The notes beneath the pieces are model-generated. The model was given only the letters and a program-made list of their open reading frames with translations, was not told the origin of the DNA and did no database searches. Below are positions 8,227 through 17,741 of a DNA stretch of 64,000 nucleotides, one piece after another. Origin of the DNA: Micromonospora chokoriensis (lineage in GTDB: Bacteria > Actinomycetota > Actinomycetes > Mycobacteriales > Micromonosporaceae); the NCBI RefSeq assembly GCF_900091505.1, contig NZ_LT607409.1, positions 4,154,001-4,218,000 of the forward strand, in the 5' to 3' direction. Position 1 is the stretch's first letter. Each line of letters begins with the position of its first letter. The position numbers were made by a program, and so were the translations under genes.

Positions 8227-8247
8227 GGTAATAGAGATTGCCGCACC

Positions 8248-8300
8248 CGAGCACCAGCGAGGGCTGCCTCCCGCTGGAAGGCAGCCCTCGTCGGTGCTCG
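8248..8300. terminator. Strong hairpin terminator of the catalase gene
   Basis: Arms 8248-8269 and 8279-8300 pair with a single local mismatch region and a 9-nt loop, 8 bp past the catalase stop codon. Confidence 0.85.
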
Positions 8301-8308
8301 GCGCCGGG

Positions 8309-10570
<2,262 letters not shown>

Positions 10571-10754
10571 GGGGTGAACCTCTCGATGGCGCGTGTACGG
10601 GCGGGCGCCTGCCCTGCTACCCCTGGTCGGAGGGCCGAAACACGGCTGATCACGGCAAATGCCGCCAGGACTGGTGATTCTGCCGATGCGGCGACCGGGC
10701 TGAGCGGCCAAAACTGACACACGTCGATATCCCTCGACTTAGGGAGTGCCCGAC

Positions 10755-11645
10755 GTGTCCTCACCAACCACCACCCGTCCCCGTTCCGTCGCCGCCCGGC
10801 TCGGTCTGTCCGCCGCTCTGGTCGCCGGCGTCGTCCTGGCCGGACCGTCCGGTGCCGCACAGGCCGCCGGCCCGTACGAGCGGGGCCCCGCTCCGACCAC
10901 CGCCATCCTGGAAGCCAGCCGAGGGCCCTTCGCCACGGCGTCGCAGAGTGTGTCCTCGCTCGGCGTCACCGGCTTCGGCGGCGGCGTCATCTACTACCCG
11001 ACCAGCACCAGCGAGGGCACCTTCGGCGCCATCGCCATCTCACCCGGCTACACCGCCTCGTGGTCCAGCATCAGCTGGCTCGGGCCGCGGATCGCCTCGC
11101 ACGGTTTCGTGGTGATCGGCATCGAGACCAACACCCGCCTGGACCAGCCGGACAGCCGGGGGCGGCAGTTGCTCGCCGCGCTGGACTACCTCACCCAGCG
11201 CAGCTCGGTGCGCAGCCGGATCGACAGCAGTCGACTCGCGGTGGCCGGTCACTCCATGGGCGGCGGAGGCAGTCTGGAGGCGGCCTCGTCGCGGCCGTCG
11301 CTTCAGGCCGCGGTGCCGCTGGCGCCGTGGAACCTGGACAAGAGCTGGTCCGAGCTGCGGGTGCCCACGCTGATCATCGGCGGCGAGAGCGACAGCGTCG
11401 CACCCGTCGCGACGCACTCGGTGCCGTTCTACAACAGCATCCCGTCGTCCGCCGAGAAGGCGTACCTGGAGTTGAACGGGGCGAGCCACTTCTTCCCGCA
11501 GACCACGAACACGCCCACCGGCCGGCAGATGGTGGCCTGGCTGAAGCGGTTCGTCGACGACGACACCCGCTACGAGCAGTTCCTCTGCCCCGGCCCGAGC
11601 GGCTCGGCCATTCAGGAGTACCGCAACACCTGTCCCAGCGCCTGA
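10755..11645 (+). CDS. Secreted cutinase / PET-hydrolase-family polyester hydrolase
   Basis: 296 residues with a ~38-residue Sec signal ending AQA. Catalytic triad: S167 in GHSMGG, D213 in ESDSVAP and H245 in GASHFF. Y99 (SPGYTA), M168 and W192 (APWNLD) match the aromatic-clamp and oxyanion residues of actinobacterial cutinases that attack PET, and C278/C293 match their C-terminal disulfide (FLCPGP ... NTCP). Expected to hydrolyse cutin and synthetic polyesters outside the cell. GTG 10755 is preferred over GTG 10746 because AGGGAG at 10741-10746 is then 8 nt upstream. A single-gene unit, closed by a terminator. Confidence 0.9.
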   Translation: MSSPTTTRPRSVAARLGLSAALVAGVVLAGPSGAAQAAGPYERGPAPTTAILEASRGPFATASQSVSSLGVTGFGGGVIYYPTSTSEGTFGAIAISPGYTASWSSISWLGPRIASHGFVVIGIETNTRLDQPDSRGRQLLAALDYLTQRSSVRSRIDSSRLAVAGHSMGGGGSLEAASSRPSLQAAVPLAPWNLDKSWSELRVPTLIIGGESDSVAPVATHSVPFYNSIPSSAEKAYLELNGASHFFPQTTNTPTGRQMVAWLKRFVDDDTRYEQFLCPGPSGSAIQEYRNTCPSA

Positions 11646-11653
11646 TCGTGACG

Positions 11654-11682
11654 CGGGGCGGTCGCCGACGGCGACCGCCCCG
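11654..11682. terminator. Hairpin terminator after the cutinase gene
   Basis: A perfect 13-bp GC stem (11654-11666 with 11670-11682), loop GAC, 8 bp after the stop codon. Confidence 0.85.
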
Positions 11683-11709
11683 TCCGCGTGCGGTAGGGCA
11701 TCGAAGGTC

Positions 11710-11746
11710 TTGACGCGATACCCGAGAAACGTACACTGCGAGTGTA
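11710..11746 (+). promoter_or_regulatory. Promoter and palindromic operator of the amino-acid-type ABC operon
   Basis: TTGACG (11710-11715), 16-bp spacer, TACACT (11732-11737). The -10 is the left arm of a perfect palindrome TACACT-GCG-AGTGTA (11732-11746), so a bound protein would block the promoter. A related site lies at 16846-16860, near the TetR gene that ends this block. Confidence 0.65.
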
Positions 11747-11778
11747 AATAAACACCCGCCACGACAGAGGGATGGGTG

Positions 11779-12564
11779 ATGGAGCGCGGCCTCGAACTGC
11801 ACCACATCGGCGTCCGTTTCGGCGGCCTCACCGCCCTCGACGACGTCTCGCTGCGGGTGCCACCCAACCGGGTGGTGGGCGTGATCGGGCCCAACGGCGC
11901 GGGCAAGACCACGCTGTTCAACGTGATCTGCGGCTTCGTCGCGCCGGAGACGGGTTCGCTCACCCTCGACGGTCGGCCGCTGCGCCCACGGCCGCACCGG
12001 CTGACCCGGCTCGGCATCGCCCGCACCCTCCAGGGCACCGGACTCTTCGCCGGTCTGAGTGTGCTGGAGAACGTGATGACCGGCGCCTCGCACACCGCCC
12101 GTGCGGGGTTCGTCCCGGCGCTGCTCGGGCTGCCGGCCAGCGACCGTGACGAGCGCCGGCTACGCCAGCACGCCCTGGACATCCTCGACGGTCTCGGCAT
12201 CGCCGCGCACGCCGAGGCCGCACCGACCACACTGCCCTTCGCGGTACGCCAGGGGGTCGCCCTGGCCCGCGCGCTCGCCGCCCGACCCCGGCTGCTCCTG
12301 CTCGACGAGCCCGCCGGTGGCCTCGGCGCCGACGACATCACCGAGCTGGCGGAGCTGATCCGCGGGCTTCCCCGGCGGGACGACGACCCCTGCGCGGTGC
12401 TGCTCGTCGAGCACCACATGGACCTGGTGATGGCGGTCTGCGACGAGCTGGTGGTGCTCGACTTCGGCCGGGTGATCGCCGCCGGCACTCCGGACGAGGT
12501 CCGGGACGACCCGGCGGTCACCGACGCCTACCTCGGTGCCGCCGTCGAGGAGGCCACCCAGTGA
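11779..12564 (+). CDS. Branched-chain-amino-acid-type ABC importer, ATPase (LivG-like)
   Basis: 261 residues. Walker A GPNGAGKTT, Walker B LLLLDEP and the H-loop LLVEHH are intact. The signature motif is altered: the expected LSYGQ/LSGGQ reads LPFAVRQG, which is unusual for a working ATPase half. Insertions in the middle fit the LivG branch. ATG 11779 follows AGAGG at a good distance; GTG 11776 is an alternative one codon earlier. First gene of a five-gene importer (two ATPases, two permeases, lipoprotein). Confidence 0.88.
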   Translation: MERGLELHHIGVRFGGLTALDDVSLRVPPNRVVGVIGPNGAGKTTLFNVICGFVAPETGSLTLDGRPLRPRPHRLTRLGIARTLQGTGLFAGLSVLENVMTGASHTARAGFVPALLGLPASDRDERRLRQHALDILDGLGIAAHAEAAPTTLPFAVRQGVALARALAARPRLLLLDEPAGGLGADDITELAELIRGLPRRDDDPCAVLLVEHHMDLVMAVCDELVVLDFGRVIAAGTPDEVRDDPAVTDAYLGAAVEEATQ

Positions 12565-12574
12565 GCGCGAGGAG

Positions 12575-12620
12575 TGAGCCGGGTTTGCGAGCCCCGCAGT
12601 CGCGAACGAAAGGTGGCTCA
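12575..12620. repeat. Short nested inverted-repeat (REP-like) element between the two ATPase genes
   Basis: TGAGCC (12575-12580) pairs with GGCTCA (12615-12620), and an inner TTTGCGA/TCGCGAA pair nests inside. The right arm ends just before the start codon at 12623 and so can hide its ribosome site. Whether it is a dispersed family needs a genome search. Confidence 0.5.
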
Positions 12621-12622
12621 GC

Positions 12623-13345
12623 ATGACCGGCACCGATCTGCTCGTCGTGCGCGGGCTGGTGGCCGGTTACGGCGCCGCGCCCGTGTTGCAGGCCGTCGAC
12701 CTCACCGTCCCGGCGGGCACGATCGCCGCGGTCGTCGGGGCCAACGGCGCCGGCAAGACGACCCTGCTGCGTGCGCTCTCCGGCATGATCCGTCCGGCCG
12801 CCGGCCAGGTCGTCCTGGCCGGGGAGGACCTACGGGGTACGCCGGTGGAGCAGCTCGTCCGACGCGGCATGGCGCACGTGCCGGAGGGCCGGGGTGTGAT
12901 CAGCGAGTTGACCGTCGACGAGAACCTGCGCCTCGGTGGGCTGTGGCGGCGCGACCGGGCCGACGCCGGACGGGCCCTGGACGAGGTCTACGAGCTGTTC
13001 GAGCCCCTGGCCCGTCGCCGCCGGCACCTCGGACACCAGCTCTCCGGCGGTGAGCGTCAGATGCTCGCGCTCGGCCGGGCCCTGGTCGGTCGCCCCCGCC
13101 TGCTGCTGCTGGACGAGCCGTCGCTCGGCCTGGCGCCCCGGGTGGTCGCCCGGACCATGGCCCTGCTCCGCCAGCTCCGCGACCGCACCGGCCTGACCGT
13201 GTTGCTGGTCGAGCAGAACGTCCGCAGCGCGCTCGCCGTCGCCGACCAGGGGATCGTGATGTCTCTCGGCCGGGTGGTGATCGCCGCCCCGGCGGCGAAG
13301 CTGCGCGACGACGTCGACCTGCGCCACGCGTACCTCGGTTTCTGA
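12623..13345 (+). CDS. Branched-chain-amino-acid-type ABC importer, ATPase (LivF-like)
   Basis: 240 residues with Walker A GANGAGKTT, intact signature LSGGERQ, Walker B LLLLDEPSLGLAP and H-loop VEQN. The PEGRGVISELTVDENL segment is typical of LivF proteins. It would pair with the LivG-like subunit, whose signature motif is degenerate, so this subunit probably supplies the canonical ATP site. AAAGGTGG lies about 8 nt before ATG 12623. Confidence 0.92.
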   Translation: MTGTDLLVVRGLVAGYGAAPVLQAVDLTVPAGTIAAVVGANGAGKTTLLRALSGMIRPAAGQVVLAGEDLRGTPVEQLVRRGMAHVPEGRGVISELTVDENLRLGGLWRRDRADAGRALDEVYELFEPLARRRRHLGHQLSGGERQMLALGRALVGRPRLLLLDEPSLGLAPRVVARTMALLRQLRDRTGLTVLLVEQNVRSALAVADQGIVMSLGRVVIAAPAAKLRDDVDLRHAYLGF

Positions 13346-13375
13346 CCACCACCTCGTCCCCCGGAGGGAGGACTG

Positions 13376-14254
13376 TTGGACCGCTTCGTCTTCCTCACCG
13401 TCGACGGCCTGTCCCGGGGCGCGGTGTACGCCGCGTTCGCGCTGGCCCTGGTGCTCATCTGGCGGGCGGCGCGGGTCGTCAACTTCGCCCAGGGCGCGAT
13501 GGCCGTCGCCGCCGCGTACGTCGCGTACTCCGTCGCTGCCGCGACCGGTTCCTACTGGCTGGGCTTCGTGGTCGCGATCGTCGCCGGCCTGCTGCTCGGT
13601 GCGCTGGTGGACCGCGTCGTGATGCGGCACGTCGACCATGCCTCACCGCTCAACCCGGTGATCGTCGCGCTCGGGCTGGTGCTGTTGATCCAGGCCGTGC
13701 TGGGCATGGTGTACGGCAACGAGTTCCGCCCCGCCGAGGCGCCGTTCAGCAGGGCCGCGCTCAGCGTGGGCGGTGTCGCCGTGCTGTCGCCGTACGATCT
13801 GTTCGTCTTCGCCACGATCGGGGTGGTGGTCAGCGCCCTCGCGTGGATGTTCGCGCGTACCCCGGTGGGGTTGCGGATGCGGGCGGCGGCCTTCGCGCCC
13901 GAGGTGTCCCGGCTGCTCGGGGTCAACGTCGGTGGCATGTTGACCCTCGGGTGGGCGCTGGCGTCCGGGGTGGGCGCGCTGGCCGCCATGCTGGTCATCC
14001 CGACGGAGCTGGGCCTGCATCCGCACGCGATGGACCTGGTGTTCGTCTCCGCGTTCACCGCGGCGGTGGTGGGTGGGCTGGACAGCCCGCCGGGCGCTGT
14101 GGTCGGCGGGCTGGTGGTGGGTCTGCTGCTCTCCTATGTGAGCGGCTACGCCGGCAGTGACCTCACGCCGCTCGCGGTGCTGGTCCTGCTGCTGGCGGTG
14201 CTGCTGGTCCGGCCCGGCGGGTTGTTCGCCCCGGTCGCGGCGAGGCGGGTGTGA
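13376..14254 (+). CDS. Branched-chain-amino-acid-type ABC importer, permease (LivH-like)
   Basis: 292 residues with eight or so hydrophobic helices. RVVNFAQGAMAV near the N-terminus is the conserved LivH-family block. TTG 13376 is taken as start because GGAGGGAGG sits 5 nt upstream. Ends in a 4-bp overlap with the next permease. Confidence 0.9.
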   Translation: MDRFVFLTVDGLSRGAVYAAFALALVLIWRAARVVNFAQGAMAVAAAYVAYSVAAATGSYWLGFVVAIVAGLLLGALVDRVVMRHVDHASPLNPVIVALGLVLLIQAVLGMVYGNEFRPAEAPFSRAALSVGGVAVLSPYDLFVFATIGVVVSALAWMFARTPVGLRMRAAAFAPEVSRLLGVNVGGMLTLGWALASGVGALAAMLVIPTELGLHPHAMDLVFVSAFTAAVVGGLDSPPGAVVGGLVVGLLLSYVSGYAGSDLTPLAVLVLLLAVLLVRPGGLFAPVAARRV

Positions 14255-15351
14255 GCGCCACGAAGGCGGCGCTGCCGCCGAGGCAGCGGTCGGACGACGC
14301 CGCCGGGCGTCCCGTCAACCGGAGACGCGGCTCGACAGTGCTGCGCCACCTCGCGATCGTGCTGGTCGTCGGGTTGGTGCTGGTGGGGGTCAGCTACGCC
14401 GTCGAGCCGTTCCGGAATTTTCAGCTCGCCACGGTGGCGGCCTACCTCTGCGCGACTGCCGGGTTGACCGTCCTCACCGGCCTCAACGGTCAACTGTCGC
14501 TCGGGCACGGGGCGTTGATGGCCACCGGTGCGTACACGGTGGCCCTGTGTCAGAACGCGTTCGCCGACCGGGGGATGACCGGCGGCTGGCTGTTGCCGCT
14601 CTCGCTGGTCGCGGCGATCGTCAGCACTGTCGCGGTCGGCGCGGTGGTGGGTGTGGCCGCGGCCCGGCTACGCGGCCCCTACCTGGCCGGGGTGACCCTC
14701 GCGGTGGCCATCGTCGTGCCGGCGCTGGCGGTGACCTTCGACGGTGTGTTCAACGGGGAGCAGGGGTTGTCCGTGCCGGTGGAGCCGCCGCCGTTGGCGC
14801 TCGGCCCGTACTTCCCCTACGAGCGGTGGCAGCTCTGGCTCACCGGGGCGGCGACCCTGCTCGCCCTGCTGTTGCTGGCCAACCTCATCCGCAGCCGGTA
14901 CGGGCGGACCTTCCGGGCGGTCCGGGACGACGAGGTGGCCGCCCGTCTCGCCGGCATCCACGTGGCCCGCACCCAGGTCCTCGCGTTCGTGGTCAGTGCC
15001 GCCACCGCCGGACTCGGCGGCGCGCTGCTGGCGGTCCTCGCGCAGAGCGTCTCCCCGGGGGCGTTCTCGCTGACCCTGTCGCTGTTCCTGTTGATGGCCG
15101 TGGTGATCGGTGGTCTCGGCCGTCTCACCGGCGCGTTGTGGGGTGCCGTCCTGCTGGTCGCCCTGCCCGACCTCACCCACTCCGTGACGGAGATGCTCAC
15201 GCTCTCGCCCGCCGTGGCGCAGCGGCTGGAGGGCAACCTCCCGCTGGCGATCTTCGGCCTCACCCTGATCGTCGTCATGATCGCCGCTCCCGGCGGTGTG
15301 CAGGGACTGCTGTCCCGTCTTGGTCGGCGCCTGCGGGCCCGGCGTTCCTGA
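14251..15351 (+). CDS. Branched-chain-amino-acid-type ABC importer, permease (LivM-like)
   Basis: 366 residues; after a ~30-residue hydrophilic head come many membrane helices. GLNGQLSLGHGALMATGAY is the LivM-family motif and the EAA-like loop includes AARLAGIHVARTQ. GTG 14251 overlaps the LivH-like stop (GTGA). Confidence 0.92.
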   Translation: MSATKAALPPRQRSDDAAGRPVNRRRGSTVLRHLAIVLVVGLVLVGVSYAVEPFRNFQLATVAAYLCATAGLTVLTGLNGQLSLGHGALMATGAYTVALCQNAFADRGMTGGWLLPLSLVAAIVSTVAVGAVVGVAAARLRGPYLAGVTLAVAIVVPALAVTFDGVFNGEQGLSVPVEPPPLALGPYFPYERWQLWLTGAATLLALLLLANLIRSRYGRTFRAVRDDEVAARLAGIHVARTQVLAFVVSAATAGLGGALLAVLAQSVSPGAFSLTLSLFLLMAVVIGGLGRLTGALWGAVLLVALPDLTHSVTEMLTLSPAVAQRLEGNLPLAIFGLTLIVVMIAAPGGVQGLLSRLGRRLRARRS

Positions 15352-15435
15352 GCTGTTCTCCAGCCCGGCCCCGGCCGGGCGCCCCACCACCCACACCGTT
15401 CCCGCAAACCGGACCGAGAAAGGTCGGTGTTCTCC

Positions 15436-16722
15436 ATGCACCGTTTGGCACAACGTGGTCTCGCGATCGCCAGCACCATCGCCCTGTTGGCCGCCGCCGC
15501 TGGTTGCAGCGGTGACGACGGTTCCGGTCCCGGCGGAGCGTCCGTGCCGGGCGTCACCGACACCGAGGTCGTCGTCGGCACCCACATGCCGCTCACCGGG
15601 CCGGCCTCGGCGGGCTACTCGAAGATCGCCCCGGCGACGAAGGCGTACTTCGACTATGTCAACGCCAACGGCGGTGTGCACGGCCGGAAGATCACCTACA
15701 AGATCATGGACGACGGCTACAACCCGGCGAACACCCAGCAGGTGGTCCGTCAGCTCGTCCTGCAGGACAAGGTCTTCGCCATCCTCAACGGCCTCGGCAC
15801 GCCGACGCACACCGGCGTGCTCGACTTCCTGAAGAGCAACCGGGTGCCCGACCTGTTCGTCGCCTCCGGCAGCCGCAGCTGGGACCAGCCGGACAAGTAT
15901 CCCGGCACGTTCGGGTTCAACCCGGACTACACGGTGGAGGGCAAGATCCTCGCCAACTACGCGAAGCGGGACCTGGCCGGGCAGAAGGTGTGCTTCCTCG
16001 GCCAGGACGACGACTTCGGCCGGGACAGCCTGGCCGGTGTGGAGAAGGTGCTCGGCGCTGGTGCCGTGGCGGTGAAGCAGACGTACGTCACCAGCAACAC
16101 CAACGTCGCTCCGCAGATCGGCGCGTTCAAGGCGGCCGGATGCCAGGTCGTCGTGCTCGCCACGGTGCCGGGCTTCACCGCGCTCTCCGTCGGCACCGCG
16201 GCCCGGCTGGGCTTCAAGCCGCAGTGGCTGGTCTCCAACGTCGGCGCCGACCACCCGACCCTGGCCAAGCAACTCGGTGCCGCCGCGCCGCTGCTGGAGG
16301 GCATGGTCGGCACCAACTACCTGCCGATGCAGAACGACACCGCGAACCCGTGGATCCAGCTCTTCACGAAGGTCAACAAGGAGCACAACGGGGACGCCCC
16401 GTTCGACGGCAACACCGTCTACGGCATGTCGGTCGGCTACCTCTTCGTGCAGACGTTGCTCGCTGCCGGCAAGGACCTCACCCGCGAGAAGGTGCTCCAG
16501 GCCGTGCAGAAGGGCGGCTTCCAGGGCCCCGGGCTGGTGCCGCTGCGCTTCTCCGAGAAGGACCACTCAGGCTACGGCGGTCAGCGCCTGAGCCGGGTGA
16601 CCGGGGGAGTGCAGAGCTACTTCGGGCCGGCGTACGAGACCGACGAGGCCGACGGTGCGGTCACCGAGTACACCGTCGCTCCGGCCGCGCCGCCGGCGAA
16701 CGGGGTGCCGACCGTCTCCTGA
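15436..16722 (+). CDS. Periplasmic-binding-protein lipoprotein of the ABC importer
   Basis: 428 residues of the leucine/amide-binding (type I) fold. Signal peptide with lipobox AAAAGC, then VVVGTHMPLTGPASAGY, the standard opening of LivK/amide-binding proteins. It should capture the substrate outside the membrane and deliver it to the LivHM-like pore. Substrate unknown: family members bind branched amino acids, amides, urea or aromatic acids. ATG 15436 preferred; GTG 15427 is in frame but only 3 nt from AAAGG. An 84-bp gap before it holds a small GC hairpin. Confidence 0.9.
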   Translation: MHRLAQRGLAIASTIALLAAAAGCSGDDGSGPGGASVPGVTDTEVVVGTHMPLTGPASAGYSKIAPATKAYFDYVNANGGVHGRKITYKIMDDGYNPANTQQVVRQLVLQDKVFAILNGLGTPTHTGVLDFLKSNRVPDLFVASGSRSWDQPDKYPGTFGFNPDYTVEGKILANYAKRDLAGQKVCFLGQDDDFGRDSLAGVEKVLGAGAVAVKQTYVTSNTNVAPQIGAFKAAGCQVVVLATVPGFTALSVGTAARLGFKPQWLVSNVGADHPTLAKQLGAAAPLLEGMVGTNYLPMQNDTANPWIQLFTKVNKEHNGDAPFDGNTVYGMSVGYLFVQTLLAAGKDLTREKVLQAVQKGGFQGPGLVPLRFSEKDHSGYGGQRLSRVTGGVQSYFGPAYETDEADGAVTEYTVAPAAPPANGVPTVS

Positions 16723-16731
16723 CCCGATCGG

Positions 16732-16783
16732 CAGCCGTCCGACCGGGCGTGGTCCCACCTGACCGTGCCCGGTCGGACGGCTG
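16732..16783. terminator. Hairpin terminator of the ABC importer operon
   Basis: A perfect 16-bp stem (16732-16747 with 16768-16783) with a 20-nt loop, 9 bp after the binding-protein stop. Confidence 0.8.
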
Positions 16784-16814
16784 TGCCCGCGTACTCCGAC
16801 TGATCGTCCGGGCG

Positions 16815-16860
16815 TTGACCGTCACCGATCTGTCCTCCTACTATCTGCACTGTGAATGCA
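16815..16860 (+). promoter_or_regulatory. Promoter with operator-like repeat, leaderless output
   Basis: TTGACC (16815-16820), 18-bp spacer, TACTAT (16839-16844). The expected start of transcription falls at the GTG at 16852. TGCACTGTGAATGCA (16846-16860) matches the liv-operon palindrome at 11 of 15 positions. Confidence 0.5.
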
Positions 16861-16971
16861 TATTCGGTTCGGCTTCGGCATCGTGTCGTGATCGTCGCCG
16901 GCACGAGTCGCGGCATCGGCCCGGCCGTCGCCCGCGACGGCGGCGTCTCGCTGACCGGTCGGTCCGGATGA
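16852..16971 (+). pseudogene. Remnant of a short-chain dehydrogenase/reductase N-terminus
   Basis: A 39-codon frame encodes RVVIVAGTSRGIGPAVAR, the TGxxxGIG cofactor-binding turn and first helix of SDR enzymes, then stops after GGVSLTGRSG. A full SDR is about 250 residues, and nothing downstream continues the fold before the TetR gene. It keeps a good promoter, so this looks like a deletion remnant rather than a functional peptide. Confidence 0.6.
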
Positions 16972-17041
16972 CGGTGCCGACGGTCGGCCCGGAACCGCTG
17001 ATCACCGCCTGTCTAGACTCGGCGGTGCGTCAGGAGACGCC

Positions 17042-17677
17042 GTGGCGGTGAGGAGGCGGGGGCGGATGGACGGGGTCGAGGTAGCGAGTCGGGTCGACGG
17101 GCGCACCGCCCGGGCCGAGCGCACCCGCGCGGCCATCGTCGAGGCGCACCTCGCGCTCATCGGCGAGGGCGACCTGCGCCCGACGGGGGAACGCATCGCC
17201 GAGCGGGCCGGCATCTCGCTGCGGACGCTGTGGACCAACTTCAAGGACATGGAGACGCTCTTCGAGGCGAGCGGCGCGGAGGTGCTCCGCCAGCAGGACG
17301 CCGCCTACCGGCCGATCCCGACCGGGATGCCGCTGGCGAAGCGGGTCGACGCGTACTGCCGACAGCGGGCCCGGCTGCTCCAGCTCATCGCCCCGTCGGC
17401 ACGGGCCGCCCAGATGCGGGAGCCGGTCTCCGAGCAGTTGCACCGCAACCGCCTCAAGCACATCGACCGGGTACGGGACGAGGTCGAGGACCTCTTCGCC
17501 CCCGAGCTGGTGCTGGCTGGTCGGGGGCGGGAGCAACTGCTCAACGCCCTGGTGGCGGCGAGCATGTGGCCAGCCTGGTCGATGCTGCGGTACGGCCTCG
17601 ATCTCGGCGTGGACCAGGCTCGCGCGGTGATGACCCGGACGGTGGGTGCCCTGTTGGCGGAGGTCGCGGCCGACTGA
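17042..17677 (+). CDS. TetR-family transcriptional regulator
   Basis: 211 residues. The N-terminal helix-turn-helix (RTRAAIVEAHLALIGEGDLR ... IAERAGISLRTLWTNFKDME) is typical TetR, with Trp replacing the common Tyr in the recognition helix. The ligand domain has no assignable specificity. GTG 17042 has CAGGAG five bases upstream; ATG 17066 is a later alternative. Its place at the end of the importer block and the related palindromes at 11732 and 16846 make it the best candidate regulator of that operon. Confidence 0.9.
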   Translation: MAVRRRGRMDGVEVASRVDGRTARAERTRAAIVEAHLALIGEGDLRPTGERIAERAGISLRTLWTNFKDMETLFEASGAEVLRQQDAAYRPIPTGMPLAKRVDAYCRQRARLLQLIAPSARAAQMREPVSEQLHRNRLKHIDRVRDEVEDLFAPELVLAGRGREQLLNALVAASMWPAWSMLRYGLDLGVDQARAVMTRTVGALLAEVAAD

Positions 17678-17741
17678 CATCGGTCTGGTTCGATGTCGCA
17701 GCCTCTTTCCATCCGGATCCCAATGGGTGACACTGGCAGGC

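Noticed and set aside
16852..16971. A genuine small protein
   Set aside because: The sequence is exactly the SDR nucleotide-binding turn followed by an abrupt stop, which fits a truncated gene better.
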